DNA of 53,486 bases, from contig NZ_BJXB01000034.1 of assembly GCF_007990775.1 (NCBI RefSeq), positions 1-53,486 of the forward strand, given 5' to 3'. Below are positions 42,737 through 51,922 of this stretch, one piece after another (within the stretch, counting starts at the first letter, position 1; each line of letters starts with the position of its first letter). This DNA is from Deinococcus cellulosilyticus NBRC 106333 = KACC 11606 (lineage in GTDB: Bacteria; Deinococcota; Deinococci; Deinococcales; Deinococcaceae). The translations under genes and the position numbers were made by a program. The notes below the pieces were generated by a model. The model saw only the letters and a list, made by a program, of their open reading frames with translations. It ran no database searches and had not been told where the DNA came from.

Positions 42737-43186
42737 ATGCAAGAATCTCCCTCCTCCCCTTCCCGAGAAGACTGCACAGAATTCATGCACGCCTGGAGGG
42801 CTTTTTTCAGGAGCATGAAACACGGCATGCTGCGGCGCATCAAGGCAGACCTGGACATCGAAACCACAGACATGCCCCTCTTGCAGGCCCTCTTTGAAGG
42901 GTGCGTCTACCCCTCCGAAGTCAGCCAGAGTTTTGGCATGCCAGCCCCCATGGTCTCCCAGATGATTGTCCGTTCGGTCAAAAGTGGACTGGTGGAACGT
43001 CAACTGGACCCCGAGGACTCCAGACGCATCCGACTCAGCCTGACTGAAGAAGGAAAGCGGGTGCTGGAGAGTGCGCACCGATATTTGCAAGAAGGCATTG
43101 AGCGAAGCGGCCTGACCCAGGAAGAACTGCAACAGACCGCCAGAAACCTGATTCGACTCAGCAGGACCCTGCAGGAGGAAGCATGA
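42737..43186 (+). CDS. MarR-family transcriptional regulator
   Basis: 149 aa. Winged helix-turn-helix (about 50-115) with VYPSEVSQSFGMPAPMVSQMI, followed by LVERQLDPEDSRRIRLSLTEEGKRVLE, the hallmark wing of MarR proteins. The stop overlaps the start of the MFS exporter by 4 nt, so it very probably represses its own operon through the AT-rich palindrome upstream and is released by a substrate of the exporter. Confidence 0.92.
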   Translation: MQESPSSPSREDCTEFMHAWRAFFRSMKHGMLRRIKADLDIETTDMPLLQALFEGCVYPSEVSQSFGMPAPMVSQMIVRSVKSGLVERQLDPEDSRRIRLSLTEEGKRVLESAHRYLQEGIERSGLTQEELQQTARNLIRLSRTLQEEA

Positions 43187-44997
43187 CCCAGGCCCCCACC
43201 GCACCCCCGACCTACACACACCAGCAGAAGATGGCCACCCTTGTGGGTGTGCTGCTGGCCCTCTTTCTGGCCGCCCTTGACCAGACAGTGGTCTCCACCG
43301 CCACCCCCGAGATCATCAAGGAACTGCAGTTCAAGACCAGCTGGATCACCTGGCTCACCACCGCCTACCTGGTGACCAGCACCGCCACCCTGCCGATCTG
43401 GGGAAAACTCTCCGATCTGTATGGCAGACGCCGCATCGTGATGACCGGCGTGGTGCTCTTCACCCTGGCCAGCATGCTGTGCGGGCTGGCCCAGGACCCC
43501 ACCCAGCTTGTGCTTTACCGTGCCCTGCAGGGACTGGGAAGCGCTGCCATCTTCTCCACCGCTTTTGCCGTGGTCGGTGACATTTTCACTCCGCAGGAAC
43601 GCCCCAAATACCAGGGATTCTTCGGTGCAGTGTTCGGTCTCTCCAGTGTGGTGGGGCCCTATGCGGGTGGCCTGCTGACCGATTTCATCAGCTGGAGGTG
43701 GGTGTTTTACATCAATGTGCCCATCGCCATTGTTGCCCTGTGGTTCATGATCACCAAAATGCCTCCCTTGAAAACCTCACGTGGCGGAAAAATCGATTAC
43801 GTGGGTGGCGTGCTGCTGATCACCGCCGTGGTTCCCCTGCTGCTCGCCCTGACCCTGGCCCCTGACACCTACGCCTGGGGCAGCCCCCAGATCATCGGGA
43901 TGTTCGCACTGGCCCTGGTGTCCCTGATCCTGTTCATCATGCAGGAACGCCGCACCGCTGAACCCATTGTGGATCTGGGCCTCTTCAAAGACCGCACCTA
44001 CAGCATCACCGCAGTGGCCGCCTTCCTGCTGGGGGCCGCTTTCCTGGGCACCATCGTGTTCCTGCCGCTCTTCATGGTGAACGTGCTGGGTGTGAGTGCC
44101 ACCAGTGCAGGTGCTGCCCTCACTCCCCTGACCCTGGGTGTGGTCGCCGGGAACATCCTCAGCGGTCAACTGGTCGCCCGGATCGGCAAGTACAAACCTG
44201 TGCTGCTGGGCAGCCTGGTGCTGCTGCTGGTCGGGTACCTGATTCTGGTCTTCACCCTGCACCCCGATGAAACGCAATTCAGCATCATCTCCAAACTCGT
44301 GCTGCTCGGGATTGGTCTGGGACCTTCGATTCCGCTCTACACCCAGCTCATGATCAACACGGCCCCCAGAAACAAAATCGGCATGGCCTCCTCCAGCGCC
44401 ACGTTCCTCAGGCAGATGGGAAGCACCATCGGCGTGGCCATCCTCGGGACCGTGTTCGCCAGTTCCCTCACCCACCAGTTTGAAAGCAAAGTGGTTCCTC
44501 TGGTGCCAAAAGAGATGCAATCCCAGTTTGTGGGTCAGAAGGGCGCACCCCGCGAAGGCAGCAGTGAAGCCGCTGGTTTCGACGAGAAGAAACTGATTCA
44601 GGACGCCCACCGGAAATTCGAAGACCAGCGCACCCTTGCAAAAGCTGCCCTGATCGACAACAAACCCGAAGCCATGAAGGCGTTCGCCAGAAATCCCCAG
44701 ATTCCTGCCCAGTTCAAAGAAACCCTGGCTTCTGGACGGGTGGCTCCTGAGGCCAGACCCTTCCTGAAAGCCGCCTACGACGATACCCTGAGATCCCTGG
44801 ATGCTGTGGAAAAAGACACCACTGCCAGCATCCATAAAGTTGGCGTGGCCTACAAAACCGCCTGGACCGACGCCATCCGTGGGATCTTCGAAGTGGGCCT
44901 GATCGTGGTGATCCTCGGGATGATCGTCACCGCCCTGATCCCCGAAGTGCCTTTCCAGAAACAGCAGGGACCCCAGGCTCCTCCTGTGATGGATTAA
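43183..44997 (+). CDS. MFS drug exporter, DHA2 (EmrB/QacA) type
   Basis: 604 aa with 14 predicted membrane segments. Family motifs: LDQTVVSTATPEI in the first helix, GKLSDLYGRRRIVM (motif A) and GPYAGGLLTDFISWRWVFYINVP (motif C region, in parts). An unusual hydrophilic stretch of about 125 residues (from about LTHQFESKVVPLV to SIHKVGVAYKTAW), rich in Lys, Glu and Ala, precedes the last membrane helix. It expels toxic organic compounds by proton antiport; the substrate is unknown. Confidence 0.93.
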   Translation: MTQAPTAPPTYTHQQKMATLVGVLLALFLAALDQTVVSTATPEIIKELQFKTSWITWLTTAYLVTSTATLPIWGKLSDLYGRRRIVMTGVVLFTLASMLCGLAQDPTQLVLYRALQGLGSAAIFSTAFAVVGDIFTPQERPKYQGFFGAVFGLSSVVGPYAGGLLTDFISWRWVFYINVPIAIVALWFMITKMPPLKTSRGGKIDYVGGVLLITAVVPLLLALTLAPDTYAWGSPQIIGMFALALVSLILFIMQERRTAEPIVDLGLFKDRTYSITAVAAFLLGAAFLGTIVFLPLFMVNVLGVSATSAGAALTPLTLGVVAGNILSGQLVARIGKYKPVLLGSLVLLLVGYLILVFTLHPDETQFSIISKLVLLGIGLGPSIPLYTQLMINTAPRNKIGMASSSATFLRQMGSTIGVAILGTVFASSLTHQFESKVVPLVPKEMQSQFVGQKGAPREGSSEAAGFDEKKLIQDAHRKFEDQRTLAKAALIDNKPEAMKAFARNPQIPAQFKETLASGRVAPEARPFLKAAYDDTLRSLDAVEKDTTASIHKVGVAYKTAWTDAIRGIFEVGLIVVILGMIVTALIPEVPFQKQQGPQAPPVMD

Positions 44998-45005
44998 ATT
45001 CAAGA

Positions 45006-45026
45006 GGGCGAGCCGCTGGCTCGCCC
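45006..45026. repeat. Palindrome GGGCGAGCC-GCT-GGCTCGCCC
   Basis: A 9-bp perfect stem followed by CCTAC, related in form to the other GTAGGGGCG-ended palindromes. It lies 8 nt after the MFS stop, just before the terminator. Confidence 0.7.
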
Positions 45027-45030
45027 CTAC

Positions 45031-45060
45031 AACCTCCTCTGGGCTTCCAGAGGAGGTTTT
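45031..45060 (+). terminator. Strong intrinsic terminator of the MarR-MFS operon
   Basis: AACCTCCTCTGG, loop GCTT, CCAGAGGAGGTT and a T-run; a perfect 12-bp stem. Confidence 0.88.
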
Positions 45061-45408
45061 TCATTCCAGGCCTGGATCTTCAATCACATCCGTCCAGCGT
45101 GGAACCCACACATCAAAACTTGAGATCTCAGACAGATCCATATGAAAAACAAAATGCTGATCCTTCTGCAGAACCTGTGCTGTTTTGAGGATGACCCATT
45201 CCACTGTTTCTCTCAGGCGTCCTGCAAGTTCATATGGAGCATGCCCATAAATGCGACCAGCATAAATGGCCTGGAACTCAAACCAGACCAGCGTTTTCTC
45301 AATTGTTTGCCACCGAAACTCTACACCAAGGTGCTCAAGGGCGTACAGCAACTCATGATGTAGTCCGTGAAGTTCGCTTTTCCACTCTTGAATCTCTCTG
45401 GGCAACAT
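45061..45408 (-). CDS. Unrecognised protein, 115 aa
   Basis: Starts MLPREIQEWKSELHGLHHEL at ATG 45408 with GAGGT 5 nt upstream. Rich in Trp, Leu, His and Glu, probably helical, with a hydrophobic patch EFQAIYAGRIYGHAPYELAG. No signal peptide. It ends against the MFS terminator and is convergent with that operon. Family unknown. Confidence 0.6.
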   Translation of the reverse strand: MLPREIQEWKSELHGLHHELLYALEHLGVEFRWQTIEKTLVWFEFQAIYAGRIYGHAPYELAGRLRETVEWVILKTAQVLQKDQHFVFHMDLSEISSFDVWVPRWTDVIEDPGLE

Positions 45409-45422
45409 GATTGACCTCAACA

Positions 45423-45454
45423 AAAATCCCTCCTGAACCGTCAGGAGGGATTTT
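45423..45454 (-). terminator. Terminator between sodA and the 115-aa gene
   Basis: AAAATCCCTCCTGA, loop, TCAGGAGGGATTTT: a 14-bp perfect stem with T-runs, serving sodA on the minus strand. Confidence 0.85.
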
Positions 45455-45456
45455 AG

Positions 45457-45476
45457 GGGCGAGGCATACCTCGCCC
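45457..45476. repeat. Palindrome GGGCGAGG-CATA-CCTCGCCC
   Basis: An 8-bp stem preceded by TAGG; nearly the same as the hairpin at 4000-4023. It lies 8 nt after the sodA stop. Confidence 0.75.
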
Positions 45477-45484
45477 TCCTGCTT

Positions 45485-46114
<630 letters not shown>

Positions 46115-46227
46115 GTGGTGATCCCTCCAAAAAAAGTTGTGTTGCCCGAATTGGCACGACTCTCATCATACCGGGAGATGAATGCAGCGAAGGGGGTTGG
46201 ATTACAAATGTCCCGGATGGAGTACTG

Positions 46228-46315
46228 GAGCAGAAGGCTGAAGGCAGAAGGCTTCTGCTGCATGGCTCTGGCTCAAGCCTATTGTGCCTTCTGCTCTCTG
46301 CCTTCAGCCTTCTGC
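46228..46315. repeat. Heptamer inverted-repeat element (core TCNGCNN)
   Basis: Left arm 46228-46252: GAGCAGA, AGGCTGA, AGGCAGA, AGGC. Right arm 46286-46315 is its inverted form (GCCTTCTGCTCTCTGCCTTC followed by AGCCTTCTGC). Spacer 33 nt. It runs right up to the stop codon of the PH-domain gene and could fold into a long stem. Confidence 0.85.
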
Positions 46316-46316
46316 G

Positions 46317-46841
46317 CTAAACGGCTGTCTTCAAACTGCGCTGCCGCTGAATCAAAATCTGCAGAAACAATTCTTCATCTTCCGGGGTGATGAAGACCTT
46401 GCCTCTGGGGTGCTCCAGCAGGATGCCTCTGGAGGTGGTGGTGGCAACCACCCGGATGTTGCCCTGTTGACTGGAATAGAGGCCTGTAAAGTAACCTGGG
46501 ACCCCCGTTCCGATCATGCGCAGGCTGATGGAAGGCTCAAGAACCTGTGCCCTGAGGTCCTGCAGGGCAAGCTTTTGCTCTCCTGCGAAGCCTCGCAGAA
46601 TCAGGCTCTGATCGGTGATGATGTAGCGCATGCGCATGGGGCCAAGCACGGCCAGCAGACAGATGCCCAGAATGAACAGGGAAATCACCAGCAGCACGAA
46701 ACTGGGGACGAAGTTCTGGCTTTCAGCATTGCGGGTCACCCAGAACACGTAGAGGGTGAGCAGCACCATGATGGCACTGAAAATCCACCAGAGGGTCAGG
46801 CGGGATTTCTCGGGTGGGTGTGGGGTGAAGACTGTCTGCAT
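46317..46841 (-). CDS. Membrane protein with bacterial PH domain
   Basis: 174 aa. Two N-terminal membrane helices (TLWWIFSAIMVLLTLYVFWV; SFVLLVISLFILGICLLAVL) followed by a PH-like domain of the bPH_6 type (MRMRYIITDQSLILRGFAGEQK ... IRVVATTTSRGILLEHP). The function of this family is not known. Start 46841 has no strong site. Tail of the gene touches the heptamer element. Confidence 0.72.
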   Translation of the reverse strand: MQTVFTPHPPEKSRLTLWWIFSAIMVLLTLYVFWVTRNAESQNFVPSFVLLVISLFILGICLLAVLGPMRMRYIITDQSLILRGFAGEQKLALQDLRAQVLEPSISLRMIGTGVPGYFTGLYSSQQGNIRVVATTTSRGILLEHPRGKVFITPEDEELFLQILIQRQRSLKTAV

Positions 46842-46957
46842 GGAATGAACACCTCATGGATGAGAAAGGTCCTGATTGTGGGTCTTTCTCATTCTATGAC
46901 GGTTGTGTCGCTGTGCGTGACCGTGATGTTGCAAGAAATTTTGAACCCGGTTCAGAT

Positions 46958-47908
46958 TCAGGAGGGTGTGGGGAAGTCTGCTTCAGAACCCCCAAGGGCT
47001 TTCCAGGCTTCCTGCATGTCCTGAGGCAGACTGGCCTTCAAATCCAGCAGTTTTCCTGTTTCAGGATGGGGAATCTGCAACCTGAAGGCATGCAAGGCCT
47101 GTCTGGAGATCACAGGACTGGCCTTTCCATAGACTTCATCACCCAGGATGGGAGCTTTGAGGTGCTGCAGGTGCACACGGATCTGGTGGGTGCGTCCAGT
47201 GCGGGGTTTCGCCTGAACCAGGGCATACCAGCGTCCGGCATCGTCACGCACTTCAGCCAGGGTCTGGAAGTGGGTCTGGGCTTCGCGGGAAGCGGTGCCC
47301 CCCACCGTCATCATCTGGCGTTGCACAGGGTGGCGACCCACCGGAGCATCCAGGGTGATCACCTTGCCCTGGTTGACCCGACCCACCGTGATGCACAGGT
47401 AGGTTTTCTGGGTGGTGCGTTCCTTGAAGGCCTCGGCGAGTTTTGCGTGGGCCAGAACAGTTTTCGCAACCACGATCACACCAGAGGTGTCCTTGTCGAG
47501 GCGATGTACGATGCCCGGACGGTAACCTTCTTCTCCAAAGTCCCTGTCGGCATCTGGAAGCTGGATTCTGCCCATCAGTGCATTGACCAGGGTTCCTGTG
47601 ACAATGCCCTGGGAGGGGTGCGTCATCATGCCTGGCGGTTTGTTGACGGCAATCAGGTGCTCATCTTCGAAGACCGCATCCAGAGGAACATCTTCTGGCA
47701 CCACTTCCATGGGTTTCTCGGGAGGAATCTGGAAGGAGACCTCTTCCCCCCCTTTCAATTTGAAGCCGGTGCGGGTGGTCACTTCACCTGCGACACGCAC
47801 AAGCCCGGCCTCGATCCACTGCTGGACCTGAGACCGGGAGTACACGGTGTGCTGGCTGACCTGTTGATCCAGGCGGCCTTTTTCAGCCGTGAAGGTGTGC
47901 GTTTCCAC
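46958..47908 (-). CDS. rluD: RluD-type 23S rRNA pseudouridine synthase
   Basis: 316 aa: S4 domain at the N-terminus (GRLDQQVSQ...SRSQVQQWIEAGLVRVAG), then the catalytic domain with HRLDKDTSG (catalytic D138) and LVQAKPRTGRTHQIRVHL. Converts specific uridines of 23S rRNA to pseudouridine; RluD, RluC and RluA cannot be fully separated by eye, but the S4 domain and order fit RluD. GTG start directly after the hslO stop (no gap), so the two are co-translated. Confidence 0.9.
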   Translation of the reverse strand: METHTFTAEKGRLDQQVSQHTVYSRSQVQQWIEAGLVRVAGEVTTRTGFKLKGGEEVSFQIPPEKPMEVVPEDVPLDAVFEDEHLIAVNKPPGMMTHPSQGIVTGTLVNALMGRIQLPDADRDFGEEGYRPGIVHRLDKDTSGVIVVAKTVLAHAKLAEAFKERTTQKTYLCITVGRVNQGKVITLDAPVGRHPVQRQMMTVGGTASREAQTHFQTLAEVRDDAGRWYALVQAKPRTGRTHQIRVHLQHLKAPILGDEVYGKASPVISRQALHAFRLQIPHPETGKLLDLKASLPQDMQEAWKALGGSEADFPTPS

Positions 47909-48775
47909 TCACGCTTCCTGGATTTCCTGGGGGGTGATCTGGTAGCGGGTGCCGCACCAGTCGCAGACCACTTCCTGACCGCCTGCCTGAACCATCTCCT
48001 CGTGCTCCGCTCTGGAGAAGTACTTGAGGCTGTCAATGGCTTTCTCTCTGGAGCAGCGGCAGTTGAGGTTGATGGGCAGGGGTTCCTCGATCTGCTCGAA
48101 GCCCATGCCTTCGGTGGCCTGCTGAATCACTTCAATCAGGCTGCGGCCCCTGAGGGCTTCGGTGACCGGACCCAGTGCCTTGATGTTCTTTTCAAGTTGC
48201 TCGATGGTGGCTTCACTGGCTCCAGGCATCACCTGAATGAGCAGACCTCCGGCAGTGTGCACCTTTCCACCCTCCAGATAAACCCCGAGCAGCAGGGCAC
48301 TTGGGACCTGTTCGCTTTTCACGAGGTAGTAGGTCAGGTCGTCGGCAATCTCGCCACTGACCAGAGCAGTGGAGGAGGTGTAGGGATCGGTGTTTTCCAG
48401 CAGGCGCATCACTGCGACATCGCCATCGTTGCCCACCAGACCCCCCACATCCAGTTTTCCGTCGGTGGTTCTGGGAGGGAGGTCGGCATGGGGATTGGCC
48501 ACATAACCCCGGACGCTGCCATCGGTGCTTCCTTCGGCCAGCAGGTAACCAATGGGGCCCCCCCCCTGGATTCTCAGGGTGACGCGGCTTTTTTCGTGTT
48601 TGCTGATGACCTGCGCAAAAAGGGCGGCTCCGGTCAGCAGTCGCCCGAGGGCCGCTGTGGCGGTGTTCGACAGGTTGTGCCTGTCGCTGGATTCCTGAAC
48701 GGTTTCGGTGGTGTGGGCGGCCAGCACGCGGAGCGTTCCCTCGGCGGCGGTGCCCTTGATCAGATACGAACTCAC
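47909..48775 (-). CDS. hslO: Hsp33 redox-regulated chaperone
   Basis: 288 aa with the C-terminal zinc/redox switch CRC (C239, C241) and CDWC (C271, C274). It is a holdase activated when oxidation expels zinc and forms disulfides. The N-terminal body is of the usual length. GTG start at 48775, with a -10 element TAAAAT 6 nt upstream and no Shine-Dalgarno. First of the pair with the pseudouridine synthase. Confidence 0.95.
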   Translation of the reverse strand: MSSYLIKGTAAEGTLRVLAAHTTETVQESSDRHNLSNTATAALGRLLTGAALFAQVISKHEKSRVTLRIQGGGPIGYLLAEGSTDGSVRGYVANPHADLPPRTTDGKLDVGGLVGNDGDVAVMRLLENTDPYTSSTALVSGEIADDLTYYLVKSEQVPSALLLGVYLEGGKVHTAGGLLIQVMPGASEATIEQLEKNIKALGPVTEALRGRSLIEVIQQATEGMGFEQIEEPLPINLNCRCSREKAIDSLKYFSRAEHEEMVQAGGQEVVCDWCGTRYQITPQEIQEA

Positions 48776-48781
48776 CCCAGA

Positions 48782-48787
48782 ATTTTA
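48782..48787 (-). promoter_or_regulatory. -10 element, leaderless layout, for hslO
   Basis: TAAAAT on the minus strand 6 nt before the GTG at 48775; supports a GTG start on a leaderless mRNA. Confidence 0.5.
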
Positions 48788-48835
48788 CGTGAAATCATGA
48801 GAGCGGGGGGTAAACAAGGTTACTTTGCAGGGAAT

Positions 48836-48933
48836 GCCGAGAGCTGAGAGCCGAGGGCTGTTTAATTGCTTCAGCATTTGCTGTTGTTGACCATGTCAGC
48901 TCTGGCATTTGCATTTTATGCTCTCAGCCCTCG
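48836..48933. repeat. Heptamer inverted-repeat element (core TCNGCNN)
   Basis: Left arm 48836-48860 (GAGCTGA, GAGCCGA, GGGCTG in phase) and right arm 48919-48933 (TGCTCTCAGCCCTCG), with a 58-nt spacer. It lies in the gap between hslO and the glycosidase terminator. Confidence 0.75.
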
Positions 48934-48946
48934 ACCTAAAGAAAAC

Positions 48947-48966
48947 CACCCCCCACATGGAGGGTG
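48947..48966 (-). terminator. Terminator of the isoamylase-type gene
   Basis: On the minus strand CACCCTCC, loop ATGT, GGGGGGTG followed by GTTTTCTTT; 38 nt after the stop at 49004. Confidence 0.75.
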
Positions 48967-49003
48967 ATCTTCTGGATTCGGAAAGGGGGAGGATTTGTGA
49001 GGG

Positions 49004-51367
49004 TTATTTTGCGACCAGCACCAGCACACCCCGTCCGCAGACGCTGTAATTGGTCCATTCTCCGCCCAGGTTGGTGGTGGCGTTCAGGTCCACCTGACCT
49101 GCTCCTTCTGCCCAGGTGCAGGTGTCGGTGACGCGGTACCAGTTCTTCCCGGTGCCGGGCCAGGGGAGCACAAAGTTCACTGCGCCAGACCAGCCGTTGT
49201 ACGCGACGTAGATGGCCTGGGTGGTTTCACCGAATTCGGTGGCGTCGATGCGGTAGGCCAGGGCGTGGTTGCTGGCGTTGTTGAAGTAGATGGCGTCTGC
49301 AACGTTGCCATCGGGTTTGAACCAGCGCAGTTGCTCCATGACATTGCCGTTGTTGTCCACACTGGAGTAGAAGTTGGCGGGACGCAGGGCAGGGTGGGCT
49401 TTACGGAACGCGATCATGTTCTGGGTGAAGGTCTTGAAGTTGCTCTGGTCCACTGAGAGGGTGTAGTTCAGCCAGTTTCCGGAGGAGTCCAGGTTGTAGG
49501 CGTTGTTGTTGCATTTCTGGCTGCGCAGGAATTCGTCTCCACCGTTGAACATGGGAACCCCTGCACTGAGCAGCATGAAGGCCATGCCGTTGCGGGCGGC
49601 TTTGCGCTGGTCGGTGGCAATGTTCCCCTGATCCCAGCTGTGGTTGTTGTCCTCTCCCCCATCACTCACGCCGTAAGGCCAGGGCTGGGTGTTGTTCTTG
49701 CCATTGCAGGAGTACAGGTCTTTCAGGGTGAAGCCGTCGTGGGCCACCATGAAGTTGATGCTGTTCCAGGGTTTGCGTCCATCGTCTTCATAGAGGTCGC
49801 TGGAACCTGCGAATTTGCTGGCAAGCTGTCCAGGGGTGATGGCTTCAATGCCCATCTGGTTCTGGTCTTTGCGCAGGGTGTCCCTGAATTGTCCGTTCCA
49901 TTCGCTCCAGCCAGAGGGGAAATTGCCCACTTGATAGGAATTCCCTCCGATGGCCCAGGGTTCTGCGATCAGGTCCACTCCACTGCCACCTGCTGCAGGT
50001 CTGGGGGGCACGTTTGCGACGATCTTGTTGAGGGCGGTGTTTGAGTCCATCTTGTCGTAGTTGAAGCAACCGTGTTCGCAGGTGTTGCCCAGCACCGAGG
50101 CCAGATCGAAACGGAAGCCGTCGATGCCGAGTTCATCCCGCCAGTGTTTGAGGGAGTCGATGATCAGTTTCTGGGCGGTGGCATTGCGGGTGTTGTAGTT
50201 GTGCCCGATGCCGGTGTTGTCCCAGAAGTTCTGTCTGTCTGCAGTCAGGGAGTAGTAGGTGCTGTTGTCCAGGCCCCGGAAGCTGTAGATGGTGGAGGTG
50301 TCGGGTGTGCCCCAGGTCCCCCCTTCTGCGGTGTGGTTGTAGACCACATCAATGAACACCTTGATGCCCCGGTCATGGAAGGCTTTGACCATCGCCTTGA
50401 ATTCTTTTGTGGGGCCACCTGCGCTCTTGTCGCAGCTGTACCTGCGGTCTGGTGCGAAGTAATTGACGGTCATGTAGCCCCAGTAGTTGTCTCCGTTCGT
50501 GCTGGTGGCTGATTTTCCAGAGGCAGCATCCGTCACGTCGTTGCTGTCGTTGTCGGTTTCCTGCACGGGCAGGAATTCCACAGCAGTGATCCCGAGGCTC
50601 TGCAGGTAAGCGGCTTTCTGTGCAGCTCCAGCGTAGGTGCCTGCACAGCTGGTGATGCTGGAATCGCCCTTCGTCAGGCCACGCAGGTGCACTTCGTAGA
50701 CCACGTCGTCTTTGAGGGCACGGGTGGGTTTGGTGCCATAACTGGTGGTGTCGGTCTTCAGCACAATCCCTTTGGGGGCCACATTTCCAGAGTCTTTGGT
50801 GCGGTGGGTGGGTCCGCTGGCGTAAACAAATCCGGTGTAGTTGCCCGAGGTTGGGCTGTTGGGATCATGGGAGACTTCCAGGGCGTAGGGGTCCAGCAGC
50901 AGTTTGTTGGGGTTGAAACGGTTGCCTGCACTGTCCACGTCACTGACAAACCCAAGGCTGCTCCCTTTGGTCCAGCTGGAGTTGTAGGTCCAGTTGGGTC
51001 CCCATGCCCGGTAACCGTAATAGACCGTGCTGATGCCTGCTCCGGTCAGGGTGCTGACAGGGACAGTCACTTTCCAGATGCTGGTGGCAGCATCTTTGGT
51101 GAGGGTGTATTTGAGTTTTTCTGCGGCCCCTGCTGCCTGCGCATAAAGGTACACCTCTATGCGTGTGGCCTTGGAGGAGTACACCCGGAAGGTCACATGG
51201 GTGGTTCCGGTGACGGTGCCTGTGGAATCGGTGTAGCGTGCACCCAGAGCGGTGGGGCTCAGGGCTTCCTGGCGGATTTCTTCGCCGGTGGCCTGTTGAA
51301 CCGGGGTCTGGGTTCCGCAGGCGGCGAGGGCAAGCATCAGTGTGAATCCAAGCAGGGGTTTGCGCAT
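49004..51367 (-). CDS. Secreted lipoprotein isoamylase/pullulanase-type GH13 glycosidase
   Basis: 787 aa from ATG 51367 (MRKPLLGFTLMLALAACGTQ), AGGAG 6 nt upstream. Lipobox LAAC with lipidated C17. A CBM48-like N-terminal domain (about 50-220) is followed by the GH13 barrel: DVVYNHT (340-346), DGFRFDLASV (nucleophile D421), DLIAEPW (acid E469) and VAHDGF (H543, D544). This resembles bacterial isoamylase (GH13_11), which cleaves alpha-1,6 branches of glycogen or amylopectin. It acts at the cell surface, so it probably debranches external starch or glycogen. Monocistronic, with a 555-nt upstream gap holding operator-like sites. Confidence 0.88.
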   Translation of the reverse strand: MRKPLLGFTLMLALAACGTQTPVQQATGEEIRQEALSPTALGARYTDSTGTVTGTTHVTFRVYSSKATRIEVYLYAQAAGAAEKLKYTLTKDAATSIWKVTVPVSTLTGAGISTVYYGYRAWGPNWTYNSSWTKGSSLGFVSDVDSAGNRFNPNKLLLDPYALEVSHDPNSPTSGNYTGFVYASGPTHRTKDSGNVAPKGIVLKTDTTSYGTKPTRALKDDVVYEVHLRGLTKGDSSITSCAGTYAGAAQKAAYLQSLGITAVEFLPVQETDNDSNDVTDAASGKSATSTNGDNYWGYMTVNYFAPDRRYSCDKSAGGPTKEFKAMVKAFHDRGIKVFIDVVYNHTAEGGTWGTPDTSTIYSFRGLDNSTYYSLTADRQNFWDNTGIGHNYNTRNATAQKLIIDSLKHWRDELGIDGFRFDLASVLGNTCEHGCFNYDKMDSNTALNKIVANVPPRPAAGGSGVDLIAEPWAIGGNSYQVGNFPSGWSEWNGQFRDTLRKDQNQMGIEAITPGQLASKFAGSSDLYEDDGRKPWNSINFMVAHDGFTLKDLYSCNGKNNTQPWPYGVSDGGEDNNHSWDQGNIATDQRKAARNGMAFMLLSAGVPMFNGGDEFLRSQKCNNNAYNLDSSGNWLNYTLSVDQSNFKTFTQNMIAFRKAHPALRPANFYSSVDNNGNVMEQLRWFKPDGNVADAIYFNNASNHALAYRIDATEFGETTQAIYVAYNGWSGAVNFVLPWPGTGKNWYRVTDTCTWAEGAGQVDLNATTNLGGEWTNYSVCGRGVLVLVAK

Positions 51368-51571
51368 GTGTGCTCCTGAAAGCATGAAAGGTCTCTTTGT
51401 GCCATGAAATGCACAAAGCAAACACAGTTGGGACAGGGGTCATGGACCTGTCAATTTCACCTGACTGTTGCAGGCGCAACGTTCAGGCCAGTGGATGCAG
51501 AACAATCAAGAGGAGTGACCTGTTCTCAAGGTCTCTGCTGTTTTTTGAGGTAAGCAAATGCTAACACGATC

Positions 51572-51618
51572 TGGAATCAATTCCAATACGATCAATGGCA
51601 AAATTGGAACCACTTCCA
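51572..51618. promoter_or_regulatory. Pair of TGGAA-type inverted repeats
   Basis: TGGAAT-CA-ATTCCA (51572-51585) and TGGAA-CCAC-TTCCA (51605-51618), centres 33 bp apart, about three helical turns. They lie 205-250 nt before the glycosidase start and could be operators for a regulator of that gene. Confidence 0.45.
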
Positions 51619-51740
51619 TTTTGTTGTCTAGACATTGATCACAGAACTCTTACAAAACCTTTCCAGATTCTTACACGAAACAGCGTTGGCCCTGTTGTTT
51701 TCGTGCAGCACACACTTTGACTTAAATCGCAATCCAAAAA

Positions 51741-51748
51741 AAGCGCTT
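51741..51748. promoter_or_regulatory. LacI-family-like operator half AAGCGCTT
   Basis: An 8-bp palindrome with central CG, the core of many LacI/GalR operators that control sugar genes. It lies in the same 555-nt gap (51368-51922), which otherwise shows no gene. Confidence 0.35.
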
Positions 51749-51892
51749 ACAGTCGATGGTTTTGCACTTTTCTAGTTCCCATTCAAAATCAATCTGTTGT
51801 CAAACGCCCCATCTGGTCAATGCTTTTGCTATACTTGGTTTCTTTTCACCTCTCCCGACCAGCTGAAAACCCTGCTGCACCTGAAACTTCAA

Positions 51893-51914
51893 GCCCCCGG
51901 ATTTCTCCGGGGGC
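51893..51914 (-). terminator. Terminator-like hairpin after the flavoenzyme gene
   Basis: GCCCCCGGA, loop TTTC, TCCGGGGGC: a 9-bp stem 8 nt after the stop at 51923; only a weak T-run follows. Confidence 0.6.
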
Positions 51915-51922
51915 ACCAGTCA

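Noticed and set aside
42778..43186. Treating the MarR gene as part of a mobile drug-resistance element because of its AT-rich upstream region
   Set aside because: No transposase, inverted ends or integration signs are visible, and the coding parts match the base composition of the neighbours.
46856..48847. A 663-codon plus-strand frame opposite the pseudouridine synthase and hslO
   Set aside because: The minus strand holds the catalytic HRLDKDTSG and the four-Cys zinc switch; the plus frame has no recognisable domain.
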